NCBI RefSeq assembly: GCF_014844075.1
Contig: NZ_CP062165.1
Location: 4,030,001-4,094,000, forward strand
Reading direction: 5' to 3'
Length of the DNA stretch: 64,000 bases
Source of the DNA: Paenibacillus sp. JNUCC-31
GTDB lineage: Bacteria; Bacillota; Bacilli; Paenibacillales; Paenibacillaceae
Made by a program: the position numbers and the translations under genes
Notes under the pieces: generated by a model
Databases searched by the model: none
What the model saw: only the letters and a program-made list of their open reading frames with translations
What the model was told of the DNA's origin: nothing
Shown: positions 1 through 11,000 of the stretch, in pieces
How positions within the stretch are numbered: position 1 is the first letter of the stretch
Layout: each line of letters opens with the position of its first letter

Positions 1-718
1 CATTGAGCTGACGCTGGCCAGCGTGATTATAGCCATCTGTGTTGCAATTCCGGTAGGTATCATCGCCGCAACCCGAAAAGAGTCCTTTGTGGACCATATC
101 TCCAGGGTGTTCTCACTGATTGGAGCATGTGTACCGATCTTCTGGCTGGGGTTGTTGTTTATTTACATCTTCTATTCCATCCTCGGCTGGGCTCCAGCTC
201 CCATGGGACGCATCAGCGGAGACCTCAACCCACCGACTCATATCACCGGATTGTACGTGGTAGACAGTCTTATGACCGGAGATATGGTTGCACTCAAAAG
301 CAGTCTTGCACACTTGCTGCTCCCGGCGATCTGCCTGAGCACAGGAACCATGGCGATTGTCGCGCGTATGACCAGGTCCAGCATGCTGGAAGTCATCGGA
401 CAGGATTATGTGCGTACTGCACGAGCCAAGGGCTTGAGCGAAACCGCGGTCGTCGGCAAACACTCCCTGATCAATGCTCTGATTCCCACGTTGACCGTGC
501 TCGGCCTTCAGTTCGGAGGATTACTCGGTGGTGCGGTAATCACGGAAACGATCTTTTCCTGGCCTGGCGTCGGCGGTTATGTCACAGATTCGATTCTGGC
601 TGCCGATTATGCACCAATTCAGGCGTTCACACTCGTAAGTGCCATTCTGTTCAGCTTTATTAATCTGGCGGTGGATCTGGTCTATGGATTGATTGATCCA
701 CGAATCCGTTATGAATAG
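1..718 (+). CDS. Peptide ABC transporter permease, DppB/OppB-like (5' end outside window)
   Basis: Inner-membrane permease subunit of a Dpp/Opp-type importer. The reading frame is open to the left edge (it already reads IELTLAS before the first possible internal start), so the N-terminus is missing. About 238 residues remain, with several hydrophobic membrane segments, the cytoplasmic EAA-type loop (DYVRTARAKGLSE) that contacts the ATPases, and the family's typical C-terminus ending LIDPRIRYE. The next gene starts 27 bases downstream and encodes the partner permease, followed by receptor and ATPase genes, so the assignment as a member of a peptide/nickel-type system is firm. The substrate cannot be told from the sequence. 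Confidence 0.93.
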   Translation, partial: IELTLASVIIAICVAIPVGIIAATRKESFVDHISRVFSLIGACVPIFWLGLLFIYIFYSILGWAPAPMGRISGDLNPPTHITGLYVVDSLMTGDMVALKSSLAHLLLPAICLSTGTMAIVARMTRSSMLEVIGQDYVRTARAKGLSETAVVGKHSLINALIPTLTVLGLQFGGLLGGAVITETIFSWPGVGGYVTDSILAADYAPIQAFTLVSAILFSFINLAVDLVYGLIDPRIRYE

Positions 719-745
719 GGTCGCCGCGAAAGGAGGAGTACCGCT

Positions 746-1645
746 GTGAGTACTGCCGCACCGACTTCCATGGGAACAAAGCCTACACAAGCGGTTGTTC
801 CCAAACCCAAAACCTTTCTGAGACTATTGCTCCGCAATCGGCTCGCTGCCATTGGTCTGGTCTTTATCGTCATGTGGACGGTCATTGCAGCCATTGCTCC
901 CTGGATCGCACCATATGATCCGTATATGACCGATACGGCCGTGAAGCTGGAATCCCCGTCAGGCGGTCACTGGTTTGGTACCGATAACTATGGTCGGGAC
1001 ATTCTGAGTCGCGTACTGTACGGAGCCAGAATCAGTATCTGGACGGGCTTGATTGCCGTCAGCATCTCGTTTGTCATTGGGGTTCCGCTTGGCGGAATTG
1101 CTGCTTATTACGGTGGACGTACCGGCAATATCATCATGCGGGTGATGGATGTATTGCTTGCTTTTCCCTCGCTGGTGCTGTCCATGGCTATTGCTGCTTC
1201 CATCGGCAACGGACTGACGAGTGCAATGATTGCTGTTGGAATAGTCGGCATTCCCGAATTTGCCAGATTGATGTATGGACAGACGGTATCTCTGCGCGAG
1301 AAGGAGTACGTAGAAGCCAGCAGAGCCATTGGTGTACGGGACAGAGTGATTCTGTTTCGCCACATTTTGCCGAATGCTTTGGCACCGCTGCTGGTGCAGG
1401 CAACGCTCGGTATGGGTTTTGCGATCTTGACGGCATCCAGTTTGAGCTTCCTCGGTCTTGGCGTCAAACCGCCTACAGCCGAATGGGGGGCCATGATCTC
1501 TGAAGGACGAGAGTATATCATTTCCGGACAATGGTGGCTCGTGACGTTCCCTGGACTGGCTATAGCCACATCCATTCTTGGTTTTAATCTGCTCGGAGAT
1601 GGTTTCCGTGATGTACTGGATCCGCGGTTGCGTTCGGGAAAATAG
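746..1645 (+). CDS. Peptide ABC transporter permease, DppC/OppC-like
   Basis: Second permease of the importer, 299 residues, normal for DppC/OppC. The GTG start is chosen because AGGAGGAG lies 7 bases upstream (731-738). A cytoplasmic N-terminal stretch precedes the first membrane helix (about residues 30-55), then the OppC-type periplasmic loop with DNYGRDILSRVLYGAR, five more hydrophobic segments and the EAA loop (EYVEASRAIGVRDR). It ends in the usual GDGFRDVLDPRLR. It forms the heterodimeric channel with the upstream permease. 262 bases without a gene separate it from the receptor gene; I see no strong terminator there, so co-transcription is likely. Confidence 0.94.
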   Translation: MSTAAPTSMGTKPTQAVVPKPKTFLRLLLRNRLAAIGLVFIVMWTVIAAIAPWIAPYDPYMTDTAVKLESPSGGHWFGTDNYGRDILSRVLYGARISIWTGLIAVSISFVIGVPLGGIAAYYGGRTGNIIMRVMDVLLAFPSLVLSMAIAASIGNGLTSAMIAVGIVGIPEFARLMYGQTVSLREKEYVEASRAIGVRDRVILFRHILPNALAPLLVQATLGMGFAILTASSLSFLGLGVKPPTAEWGAMISEGREYIISGQWWLVTFPGLAIATSILGFNLLGDGFRDVLDPRLRSGK

Positions 1646-1907
1646 AGATGGGTCACCACCAGCCTCTATAGAACCGATTCATAGATAGCTGTATGGTGGA
1701 ACCGACTTGCGGGGAATGCCTGAGATAACGGCATGCAAGGTTCCATCATCGGCAGTAGGCTGATCGAATGCTGGTGTTTGGCATCGGGAGTGAGGTGAGC
1801 TGCCTTCCCGGTACTGAAGTACACATTTACTCTGTCTAATGAAAGCTGCAACGTTTTACAGCTGTATTGCATCATAAGACTGGTTCGAAAAGGGGAGGAA
1901 ACTAAAA

Positions 1908-3491
1908 ATGAAAAAGTTCAAATGGTTTTCTGCAATGATCGCTCTTACGGTTGTTCTAGGCGGCTGTGCCAGCAATGCCAACCAGCAGCCTGCGGCATCC
2001 GGTTCAGGGGAAGCAGCGAAACCTGCACCGACACTGACAGTTGCGTATTCAGAGGGTGGGACGACGATGGACCCGGCTGAGGCGAATGACCTGACTTCCG
2101 ACACATTGGTACTGGCAACCTACGACCAGCTGGTAACCTATGGTGTCAAAACGGTGGATGGTGCAGACGTAGCCAACACAGAAGATATTCAACCGATGCT
2201 CGCTGAGAGCTGGGAAGTATCAGATGATAACAAGACATATACGTTCAAAATCAAAAGTGGCCTGAAATTTCAAAGCGGAAATCCGGTTAATGCGGATGCA
2301 GTTGTGTACTCTTTTGACCGTGTGGCCAAATCAAGCTCCGGCAGCTTTCTATACGGAATGGCCGACATCAAGAGCGTGACTGCCAAGGACGACTCCACTG
2401 TCGAGATCGTGCTGAATAAAGCCAACCACATGTTTACCCAGATCATTGCCATGTATACCTTCTCCATTGTGGACCAGAAGCTGGTCGAGGAAAAAGGTGA
2501 CGATTATCTGAAAACAAATGCCGCTGGCTCTGGCCCGTTCACACTCGAAAAATGGGACCCGGCCAGTGAAGCCGTCTTCCAGGCTAACAATGATTACTGG
2601 CAGGGTGCACCGAAGCTCAGCAAAGTAACACTGAAATTCACGAAGGAAGCCTCCAACCGTGTTCTGCTGTTGAACAAGAGTGACGTGGACATGGCAATTG
2701 AGATTCCTCCAAAAGATGTTGCGGCTTTGCAAGAGAACAGTAATTTGACGATTAAGTCGAATGCGAGTAACCGCATTTTGTTCTTCGCGATGAACAACAA
2801 TGTCAAGCCGTTTGATAATGAAAAAGTACGTCAGGCCATCAACTATGCGATCCCTTATGACCAGTTAATCAACGATGTCATGTATGGTCAGGCCAAAGAG
2901 ATGAAGAGTGCTGTGGCGAGTAACACACCAGGCTTTACGGATGCAGGCTATGTGTACGAGTACAATCTGGACAAGGCCAAGGAATTGTTGAAAGAAGCAG
3001 GATATGCAGAGGGATTCAGCTTTGACTTTACTCTCGGTTCCGGATTTGACGATTGGGAATATGATGCGGTGCTGATTCAAGCGGAACTGGCCAAGATCGG
3101 TGTCAAAATGAACATTAACAAGGTCGCTCGTGCACAGTTCCTGGAACAACAAAAAGAAGGCAATCTGGTCTCCTACATTTCCAAATGGACCTCTTTTGTT
3201 AATGATCCTGGATACCACCTGGGCTTCCTGCTCTACGGCAAAGGTTCTTCCAACTACATTCACTACAACAATGCAGAAGTCAACAAGCTGTGGGAAGAAG
3301 CAGGAGCAGAGCCGGATCAGGCGAAACGAAACGAGCTGTACATGAAGGCACAGGAGATTATTACAACAGAAGCACCGTGGGCATATCTCTACGAATACAA
3401 TCGGGTTGTCGGCATGAACAACAAAGTCAGCGGATATGTGTACTACCCGGATGAGGTTCTGCGTTTCTACCCACTTAGCAAGGAGCAGTAA
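1908..3491 (+). CDS. Peptide ABC transporter substrate-binding lipoprotein (DppA/OppA family)
   Basis: Extracellular receptor of the importer, a family 5 solute-binding protein of 527 residues. A basic, hydrophobic signal peptide ends in the lipobox LGGC with the modified cysteine at residue 20, followed by a short Gln/Ala/Ser-rich tether. The mature part has family hallmarks: TMDPAEANDLTSD near the start, LAESWEVSDDNKTYTFKI, and the closing-lobe segment with DNEKVRQAINYAI. GGGGAGG lies just upstream of the ATG. Its position between the permeases and the ATPases, together with the M20 hydrolase, suggests peptides or N-acylated amino acids as substrate; that is inference from context. Confidence 0.93.
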   Translation: MKKFKWFSAMIALTVVLGGCASNANQQPAASGSGEAAKPAPTLTVAYSEGGTTMDPAEANDLTSDTLVLATYDQLVTYGVKTVDGADVANTEDIQPMLAESWEVSDDNKTYTFKIKSGLKFQSGNPVNADAVVYSFDRVAKSSSGSFLYGMADIKSVTAKDDSTVEIVLNKANHMFTQIIAMYTFSIVDQKLVEEKGDDYLKTNAAGSGPFTLEKWDPASEAVFQANNDYWQGAPKLSKVTLKFTKEASNRVLLLNKSDVDMAIEIPPKDVAALQENSNLTIKSNASNRILFFAMNNNVKPFDNEKVRQAINYAIPYDQLINDVMYGQAKEMKSAVASNTPGFTDAGYVYEYNLDKAKELLKEAGYAEGFSFDFTLGSGFDDWEYDAVLIQAELAKIGVKMNINKVARAQFLEQQKEGNLVSYISKWTSFVNDPGYHLGFLLYGKGSSNYIHYNNAEVNKLWEEAGAEPDQAKRNELYMKAQEIITTEAPWAYLYEYNRVVGMNNKVSGYVYYPDEVLRFYPLSKEQ

Positions 3492-3586
3492 ACGAAGGAT
3501 GACTTTGGGGGACAGGCAATTATGCCTGTCTTCTGACGATTCGTGCCAAGTACCATACAGCCAATATTGGAAGGAGCCTGATCAGG

Positions 3587-4933
3587 ATGGATTGGAAAAG
3601 GAAAGTACTTGAAGCAATCGAGGAAGGCCAGGATGAATTATTGGAGTTATGTTCACAGTTGATCCGCTTTCCTACGGAGAACCCTCCAGGGGATTCACGC
3701 GAGATTAGCGCTTTTATTATTGAATATCTCCATCAGGCCGGAATCGATACCAAAGTACATGCGGCAACGGAAACGATGTTTAACCTGATCTCGACGTTAA
3801 ATGGAGAAGGGGCGGAGAAGTCGGACAAACATCTGATTTTCTGTGGGCATACGGACGTTGTGCCAGCCGGGGATCTTTCACGATGGGATTTTGATCCGTT
3901 CTGCGGCGAAATTAAGGACGGCTACATGCTTGGACGGGGTGCATCTGACATGAAGGGCGGGCTTGCGGGTCTGATCTATGCGACGGTTATTCTGGCGAAG
4001 CTGGGTGTACCTTTGCGGGGTGACCTGTCACTGATGATTGTCCCTGATGAGGAAACGGGAGGCGATTTGGGTGTGCCCTGGGTACTGGAGCGCGGCCTGG
4101 CAACGGGTACTGCAGCAGTCATTGCCGAGCCGTCCAGCCCGCAGCATCCGACGATTGGACAAAAGGGGAGCTGCTGGTTTGAGTTTACAGTGGAAGGCAC
4201 ACCGGGTCATGGCAGTCTGCAGCCCATTGTAGGCGATAATGCGATTGTAAAGGCGGCCAAGGGTATTGAAGCTTTACAGCGGCTGTGGGACATCAAGCCG
4301 GACATCCCGGAAGACGTGAAAGACATTATCCGCATCTCGCAGGAGTATGCTCGCGACCGGGAGAAGGCAGGTCTGGCCTATCAGGTGTTCGATCATGTAA
4401 CCGTGAATATCGGTTCGATTCAGGGTGGAACCAAGGTGAACGTGGTAGCGGATCGCTGTACGGTTCAGGTGGATTCACGTGTTCCATTTGGTGTGGATTA
4501 CCGGGATGTGCTCGACCGTGCTCGTTCGCTTCTGCTTGAAGCAGGAATTGAGTCGGAGTTGAAGCCTTTTGGTTTCCAGGGCAACGCAAACTGGACGCCA
4601 GCACATGAACCGATCGTTAGTCAACTGGTGGAGAGCATCAGCGAAGTGAGCGGCGAAGAGGCGTACGGTGTGCTGCAATGGGCATCCAGCGATGCACGCC
4701 ACTTCCGTAATCATCAGATTCCGGTATTGCAATATGGTCCGGCAGAGCTATCCACGATTCACAATTTTAACGAAAAAGCACCCGTATGGCAGATTATCCA
4801 ATGCGCCAAAGTGTATGCGCTGAGCGCCCTTAAATATTTGGGTGTGGAAGGCATGGAAGATGAGACGTCATTGAAGAATTTGAAGGGTTTGAACGGTGCA
4901 GCTTCCGAAGAAGCCACGATTGCCAAGCGCTAA
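3587..4933 (+). CDS. M20 family metallopeptidase/deacylase (ArgE/DapE type)
   Basis: A 448-residue cytoplasmic zinc-dependent amidohydrolase of the M20 family. Visible metal and catalytic residues: HTDVVPAG (first His and catalytic Asp), GRGASDMKGG (bridging Asp), PDEETGGD (catalytic Glu pair), the AEPSS segment, and a late His in STIHNFNE. The dimerisation insert lies between about residues 200 and 330. It is annotated in relatives as acetylornithine deacetylase or succinyl-diaminopimelate desuccinylase, but those names are not reliable in this family. Being inside a peptide-importer operon, it more likely cleaves the imported peptide or N-acyl amino acid (inference). AAGGAG lies just before the ATG. 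Confidence 0.9.
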   Translation: MDWKRKVLEAIEEGQDELLELCSQLIRFPTENPPGDSREISAFIIEYLHQAGIDTKVHAATETMFNLISTLNGEGAEKSDKHLIFCGHTDVVPAGDLSRWDFDPFCGEIKDGYMLGRGASDMKGGLAGLIYATVILAKLGVPLRGDLSLMIVPDEETGGDLGVPWVLERGLATGTAAVIAEPSSPQHPTIGQKGSCWFEFTVEGTPGHGSLQPIVGDNAIVKAAKGIEALQRLWDIKPDIPEDVKDIIRISQEYARDREKAGLAYQVFDHVTVNIGSIQGGTKVNVVADRCTVQVDSRVPFGVDYRDVLDRARSLLLEAGIESELKPFGFQGNANWTPAHEPIVSQLVESISEVSGEEAYGVLQWASSDARHFRNHQIPVLQYGPAELSTIHNFNEKAPVWQIIQCAKVYALSALKYLGVEGMEDETSLKNLKGLNGAASEEATIAKR

Positions 4934-5044
4934 TTCTTTTTCGGGAGAGAAGGGAGTCTGGAGAACAAGCTGAACGACTGAGTGGTAGGGGCATGTGTGA
5001 GGATGCAGAAGATTCAGAACGTAATGGTATGGGAGGGGAACAAC

Positions 5045-6022
5045 ATGACTGCACTGCTCGAAGTTTCGGATTTGCGGACAGAGTTTATAACGGATGCAGG
5101 CGTAATTCGTGCCGTGGACGGAATCAGCCTTTCCATACGGCAGGGAGAGGTGCTGGGTATTGTAGGGGAGTCGGGATGCGGGAAAAGTATTACCTCGTTA
5201 TCGATTATGCAGCTTCTTCCCAAAAAGATCGGCCGCGTGGCTTCAGGAGAAGTCCGTTTCCAGGGGAAAGATATGCTCAAGCTGTCCAGGAGGGAGATAC
5301 GCCGAATTCGGGGTAACCGAATGGCCATGATCTTTCAGGAACCGATGACTTCGCTCAATCCGGTATTCAAGATCGGCAAACAAATCTCGGAGGCGGCAAG
5401 GTATCATCTGAAGCTGGGCAAAAAAGAGGCTTGGGCACGGTCAGTTGATATGCTTCGCAAAGTCGGCATTCCCCGTCCCGAACGAATTGCGGAACAATAC
5501 CCGCACCAGCTCTCCGGCGGCATGCGCCAGCGGGTGATGATCGCCATGGCGATGGTATGCAGCCCGCAGCTGCTCATCGCCGATGAACCGACAACCGCCC
5601 TGGATGTAACCATCCAGGCGCAGATTCTGGATCTGATGCGTGACCTCCAGCGGACGGAGAATATGGCAATCATGATGATCACCCATGATCTCGGCGTTGT
5701 AGCTGAGATGTGTGATCGCGTCATGGTGATGTATGCAGGACAAGTAGTGGAAGAGACGGATGTCAAAACCCTTTTTGCCGATCCGAAGCATCCGTATACC
5801 CGTGGACTGCTCGCTTCACTGCCACAGCTTGCGGGAGATCAGGATCGTCTTCAGTCCATTCCGGGCCAAGTTCCGAATCCCGCCCATATGCCGTCTGGCT
5901 GCCGCTTTGCTCCTCGTTGTCCGGTTAAGGAAGCGCGGTGCGAGACGATACAACCCGAATTACTGGAGACAGCGCCAAGTCACAGCTGCCGCTGTCTGCT
6001 GCAGCAGGAGGGGATTATATGA
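5045..6022 (+). CDS. Peptide ABC transporter ATP-binding protein, DppD/OppD-like
   Basis: Cytoplasmic ATPase that powers import. The start at 5045 is preferred over the longer open frame because GGGAGGGG lies just upstream and the protein then begins [14 protein letters not shown] like its family. It has Walker A (GESGCGKS), the Q-loop in [10 protein letters not shown], the signature LSGGMRQR, Walker B ([12 protein letters not shown]) and the switch His in ITHDLG. The C-terminal OppD/F extension with cysteines ([16 protein letters not shown]) is typical and in several relatives binds an iron-sulfur cluster. Its stop overlaps the start of the next ATPase by ATGA, indicating translational coupling. 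Confidence 0.95.
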   Translation: MTALLEVSDLRTEFITDAGVIRAVDGISLSIRQGEVLGIVGESGCGKSITSLSIMQLLPKKIGRVASGEVRFQGKDMLKLSRREIRRIRGNRMAMIFQEPMTSLNPVFKIGKQISEAARYHLKLGKKEAWARSVDMLRKVGIPRPERIAEQYPHQLSGGMRQRVMIAMAMVCSPQLLIADEPTTALDVTIQAQILDLMRDLQRTENMAIMMITHDLGVVAEMCDRVMVMYAGQVVEETDVKTLFADPKHPYTRGLLASLPQLAGDQDRLQSIPGQVPNPAHMPSGCRFAPRCPVKEARCETIQPELLETAPSHSCRCLLQQEGII

Positions 6023-6981
6023 GTGCGATATTGGAAGTCAGAAACCTGAAGAAGCACTACCCCATTCGTAAAGGTCTTTTCTCCAAACAGGTCGGTGCCG
6101 TCAAGGCCGTTGATGGCGTAACGCTGTCCGTGGAGCGCGGTGAAACGCTCGCTGTGGTCGGGGAATCCGGGTGTGGCAAATCCACTACAGGACGTGCAAT
6201 TTTACGACTCATAGAACCGACGGATGGCGAGGTGTTCTTCGAGGGCAGGGATGTACGAAAGCTGCCCCCAGAAGAGCTGCGCCGTTTCCGAACCGACATG
6301 CAGATGGTATTCCAGGACCCGTATGCCTCCCTCGATCCGCGCTGGACGGTACAGCGTACGCTGGAGGAGCCACTGCTTACCCACCACAATCTGGGGAAAA
6401 ACGAGCTGAAAAGCCGAATCGAAGAACTGATGGAAGTGGTTGGATTATCTCCATATCAGGCACACCGTTTCCCGCATGAATTCTCGGGTGGACAACGCCA
6501 ACGGATCGGTATTGCCCGTGCTCTCGCATTGAACCCGAAGTTCATTGTGTGTGATGAGCCGGTCTCTGCATTGGATGTGTCCATTCAGGCACAGGTGCTG
6601 AATCTGATGCAGGATCTGCAGGAACAATTCGGACTGACGTATATGTTTATCTCTCACGATCTGTCCGTCGTTAAGTTCATCAGTGATCGTGTGGCCGTCA
6701 TGTATCTGGGCAAAGTGGTGGAGCTTGCGCCCACCTCCGAGTTGTTCACCGAGGCGCTGCATCCGTATACGAAAGCATTGATGTCTGCTGTTCCCGTTCC
6801 TGACCCGAATGTGCAAAAGGAACGAATTGTCCTGAGCGGAGATGTGCCCAATCCGGAGAACCCGCCATCCGGTTGTGCTTTTCATACCCGTTGTCCGTAT
6901 GTAAAGGACGAGTGTCGCTCTGTTATCCCGGAGCTGCGGGAGATTTCCCCGGGACGCCAGGTGGCGTGTCATCTGTATTAA
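6019..6981 (+). CDS. Peptide ABC transporter ATP-binding protein, DppF/OppF-like
   Basis: Second ATPase of the importer, 320 residues starting at the ATG that overlaps the previous stop codon; AGGAGGGG lies just upstream. Motifs: Walker [10 protein letters not shown], the DppF-type [14 protein letters not shown], signature [15 protein letters not shown], Walker [13 protein letters not shown], and the His switch ISHDLS. The C-terminal cysteine cluster [16 protein letters not shown] matches the Opp/Dpp ATPase tail. It is the last gene of the importer operon; a rho-independent terminator follows within 60 bases. Confidence 0.95.
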   Translation: MSAILEVRNLKKHYPIRKGLFSKQVGAVKAVDGVTLSVERGETLAVVGESGCGKSTTGRAILRLIEPTDGEVFFEGRDVRKLPPEELRRFRTDMQMVFQDPYASLDPRWTVQRTLEEPLLTHHNLGKNELKSRIEELMEVVGLSPYQAHRFPHEFSGGQRQRIGIARALALNPKFIVCDEPVSALDVSIQAQVLNLMQDLQEQFGLTYMFISHDLSVVKFISDRVAVMYLGKVVELAPTSELFTEALHPYTKALMSAVPVPDPNVQKERIVLSGDVPNPENPPSGCAFHTRCPYVKDECRSVIPELREISPGRQVACHLY

Positions 6982-7038
6982 AGTGATCACCAGAGTTGAA
7001 GAAATACGTAGAGAAATGCAAACAGATAATGCAAACCG

Positions 7039-7090
7039 AAATGCAAACAAGTCTCCAGTGTACGTGGGGCTCCGTTTGCATTTTTCTTTT
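7039..7090 (+). terminator. Rho-independent terminator of the peptide importer operon
   Basis: A 10-bp perfect stem (AAATGCAAAC at 7039-7048 with GTTTGCATTT at 7074-7083) closes a loop of about 25 bases and runs into a T-rich tract. Confidence 0.88.
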
Positions 7091-7240
7091 CTTTAAGCCA
7101 TCCCATCAGGCCAGTAATTGAATCCTAAAATTTTTCCTGACATCAACCGATATAAACACAGAGAAAGCAACATGAGATGGATTATTCATGATCAGGTTTA
7201 TTATAAAAAGCTTCTTATCGAAACTGAAAACAAGAAGGGT

Positions 7241-7693
7241 ATGAAGACATCTATGGATGAGGAAGTACAAGTTCAATACATTAATTTCTCAGTCGGAAAT
7301 CAGATTTGTGCGATTCGTATTGATGAAGTTCATGAAATTATCAGAATGCTCCCGGTAACCACTGTTCCTTTTGGCAGCCCTGAGATCAAGGGTTTTACAC
7401 CCCTTTACGGCAAAGTGGTTTCGGTTGTTAGTGTACGCGTCCTGCTGGGCATGCCTGACGAGGAGCCTACACCGTCCACTCGCATCATTGTTGTGCCGTA
7501 CCATGACGATTATGTACCGCTCGTTGTCGATTCAGTGGATTCCGTGGTGATGTATGATCGATTTGAAGAGCCTACGGAAGAATATAGACGTTACGCAAAG
7601 GGAATATTCAAGGAAATCGCACACAATGACGATCATGAAGCCGGTATTCTTAATCTGGACGTATTGCTCGGTAATTTAACCCAATCCCATTAA
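7241..7693 (+). CDS. CheW-like chemotaxis scaffold protein
   Basis: A short soluble protein, about 150 residues, that is almost entirely one CheW domain: it opens with VQYINFSVGNQICAIRIDEV, continues with EIIRMLPVTTVP, IKGFTPLYGKVVSVVSVRVL and ends with DVLLGN. CheW couples receptors to the CheA kinase or, as a stand-alone domain, links other signalling proteins. No chemotaxis gene lies nearby. The start is uncertain: ATG at 7241 has GAAGG very close upstream, ATG at 7253 is farther from it, and the frame stays open upstream to a TTG at 7118. Bounded by terminators on both sides, so monocistronic. Confidence 0.75.
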   Translation: MKTSMDEEVQVQYINFSVGNQICAIRIDEVHEIIRMLPVTTVPFGSPEIKGFTPLYGKVVSVVSVRVLLGMPDEEPTPSTRIIVVPYHDDYVPLVVDSVDSVVMYDRFEEPTEEYRRYAKGIFKEIAHNDDHEAGILNLDVLLGNLTQSH

Positions 7694-7742
7694 GCATTGC
7701 TCTTACGGATGCTATAACAAAGCATAAATTCAGTTAGTTATG

Positions 7743-7783
7743 AAAATGCTCCTTGCCCTTTTCAGGGATGAGGGGCATTTTTT
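7743..7783 (+). terminator. Rho-independent terminator after the CheW-like gene
   Basis: AAAATGCTCC pairs with GGGGCATTTT around a short loop, followed by T residues. Confidence 0.8.
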
Positions 7784-8044
7784 AGTGTGATCATCCTATC
7801 CTCCAATGCAATTTACGTGTTGTGTTTCACCCTTTAACAGACGTAGTCAATATCATATAAAGTGGTTTGGATGGTTTTTTGAAGTGATGTAGAAGCAGAA
7901 AAACGGAAAAGGGAACTATTTTTCGGTACAGATCAGAGGGGACAGGGAACAAAAGAAGCACTTTTTATGTGTAAAAGTTTTTAAATCCGAGCATTTTCGT
8001 ATATGATGGAGAGTAACAATGCGAAGGGATGACGGGAGACTGTA
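7784..8044 (+). promoter_or_regulatory. Gene-free leader with candidate promoter of the SNF2 gene
   Basis: No coding sequence seen. A good -10 hexamer TATGAT lies at 8002-8007 with a T/A-rich -35 region about 16-18 bases upstream. The promoter would give a leader of roughly 30 bases before the helicase start. Confidence 0.45.
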
Positions 8045-11000
8045 ATGATGCAATCGCTGTATGGAGTATGGCTTGGTGACGTGTTTTTTTGTTTTTCCGG
8101 TGAAACATCGGAGCCGCGTGTGGATGCGTGGAGCCACGTGGTACGGAAGCTGAATTTTGGCGACGGGGGCCGTCTGTTTCAGCCTGCGGCTCTGCGTCTT
8201 GCGGAGCTTCGTTGGCCTAATCCGATGCGTAATGCTGCGGAAGCGAAGGGTACGAAGCGGCGCCAATTGCTCGGACGGACGTTGGAGGGGCTGGCTATCT
8301 CGCCCAAAGATACGTTCAAACTGCTGCTAAATTGGGACGACAGGATATTGAATGCGTCAGGAATTCAGGCTGGAGAAGAAATTCGCTACTGGGTAAAAGC
8401 GGCACAGTTTACACAGGAACTGCTGCTGCGGGGAGAATTTTCTCCTTCCGCTGAATTTGCGGCCAAGACGGGTGCGCGTCGCCGTACTGGTCAGGAAACG
8501 CTGACAGGGGTATGGCGTCCACGTCTGTTGCAAGAAGCGGATGTGGACCGTTTCCGGGAGCTGGCGGAATCGATGCCGCCGATTGGATTGTCTGCTCCCG
8601 GAGCATACGCATCTTCTGAACCGGAATCACGGGAGGAGGCGGGAGCGACCGTATTATTTTCATTTATGAGCGGAATGGTTCATGCGGTTGTCACGGGTGA
8701 GATGGAGGGCATGGATAGTGAGTTGTCTCGCTACCGTACCCCATTCCGGCGTGGATCTTCTCCAGTTGCGGAGTTATGGTGGAACAGCCTGATCTCGATG
8801 TTCCGTCCGGTGACGGTGCAGGGCCCGACGGAAGAAATGACAGAACTCATTGGCACGCTGCAAGAAGCGGGTGGAACAGCGATGCCTGTCGTAGGGGGCG
8901 AAGAGTCCACACCGACGGAAGGTCAATTGAAGCTGGTGCTGCGACTCGAACCTCCTCTGGGTGAGCATGAATCGTTGTGGGGAATTACCTTCTGGGTAGA
9001 CAGTGAACAGGAAGCCGGTCTGAGATTGCCTGCACGTACAATCTGGGCCCATCCGGACCGGGATCTGGACCGGGGCAAGGTGTGTTATATTTCGGCTGCT
9101 GAGCAATTGCTGATGGGGCTGGGTCAGGCCGCAGAATTGGCACCGGAGCTGGAGACGGCACTTCTTCATGCAAGGCCGGAAGGAATGAAGCTGGAACAGC
9201 AAGCGTTTTTTGAATTTTTGACGTATGCTGTGCCTCGTCTGCAGAAGGCGGGAGTAACCGTGTTAATGCCTTCCCGCTGGAGCCGTGCCGGGAAGCGCCG
9301 CGCAGGATTGCGCCTGCAGATGCTCAATCGTGGAACAGAAAGACCGCTCGGAGCCCCGTCTGCACTGGGTATGGAGCAGTTGGTCGCTTTCAAAGCGGAA
9401 CCGATGCTGGACGGCAAACCTGTGACGTCGGAGGAGCTCGCTGCTCTTGCGGAAGCAACGGTTCCTTATGTCATGTTCCGCGGCGAATGGATTGAAGTGG
9501 ATACAAAAGAGATTCGCCAGGTTCTGCGTTATATGAAAAAAGAAGAAGAACAATATATGCCTCTCTCCGAATGGCTGCATCTGGCAGCTGAGGAAGGTGA
9601 GGATACAGCATGGAAGGGTCTGTCCGTCTTTGGCGCGGATTCCGAAGGACTGCTCTCCTTCCTGCTCGACGGACAGGTGCTTCGCAGTATTGAGCCGCGT
9701 CAGGTTCCGGCAGAGCTGCATGGTGAACTAAGACCTTATCAGGAGCGGGGTTACCAATGGTTATCCGCCATGCGTGAGCTTGGGTTTGGGGTATGTCTCG
9801 CCGATGATATGGGACTGGGGAAGACCATTCAGGTGATCACCTGCTTGCTGGATTTGAAGCATGAGGAACAACAAGCGGCGGCTGAAGAAGCACGTGAACA
9901 TGAAGCGTTTATGGGTATGGAAGGACGTTCCTCGAATGATGAGCAGCTGAACATGCAGGGTGTACATCTGCCTGCGCTTATTGTGTGCCCTACCTCTTTG
10001 CTCGGGAACTGGCAGCGTGAGCTGAAGCGCTTTGCCCCGAATCTGTCATTGTATATCCATCATGGCGGACAACGGCTGCACGGCAGTGCCTTTCAGGAAG
10101 AAGCACAGTCTCATGATATTGTGCTGACAACCTATCATCTGGCAGGCAGGGATGGCCCGGATCTGGCTTCGTTGCATTGGTCTACCGTTGTGCTGGATGA
10201 GGCACAATATATTAAAAATTACCGTACGAAGCAAGCACAAAGCGTCATGCGTCTGTCTGCGCCGCACCGCATTGCGATGACGGGTACGCCGGTAGAGAAT
10301 CGGTTAAGCGAGCTGTGGTCCATTTTTCAATTCCTGAATCCGGGGTATCTGGGTACAGCTTCTTCATTCCGCCAGCGGTATACGGGACTGGGTCCATCCG
10401 AAGAAAATGCAGCGTCCTTGCGTGAGCTTCATCGGCTTGTATCGCCCTTTATGCTGCGCAGACTGAAAAGTGACCCGGATATCCGCAAGGATCTGCCGGA
10501 GAAGCTGGAACTGAAATCCTATTGTTCCCTCACGCCGGAGCAGACCGTTCTGTATCAGCGCGTAGTGGATGATCTGATGGGTGGATTGGATGGGCGAAAC
10601 GGAATCGCCCGTAAGGGAATTGTGTTGTCCTCACTGACCAAGCTGAAGCAGATCTGTGACCATCCCGTTCTGGCTGACAGCAGCCGGAAGGAACATGGCA
10701 AGGCTGAGGCATCCGGCAAAATGGAACGTTTGCTGGAATTGCTGGATGCAATCCGTGACAACGGGGAATCAGCGCTGATTTTCACCCAGTATGTGGCGAT
10801 GGGGGAGCTGCTCGTTTCCCGGCTTACACAGCGCTACGAGGAAGAGCCGTATTTCCTGCATGGCGGTGTATCGAAGTCGCAAAGGGATGATATGGTGGAG
10901 ACCTTCCAAAAAGGGGAGGGCCCATCCTTGTTTGTCCTGTCTCTTCGTGCCGGGGGTGTGGGTCTGAATCTGACGCGTGCCAGTCATGTCGTTCACTACG

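Noticed and set aside
1646..1907. Riboswitch or T-box in the gap before the peptide-binding protein gene
   Set aside because: I could not find a conserved aptamer core or a T-box sequence, and no terminator with a T tract.
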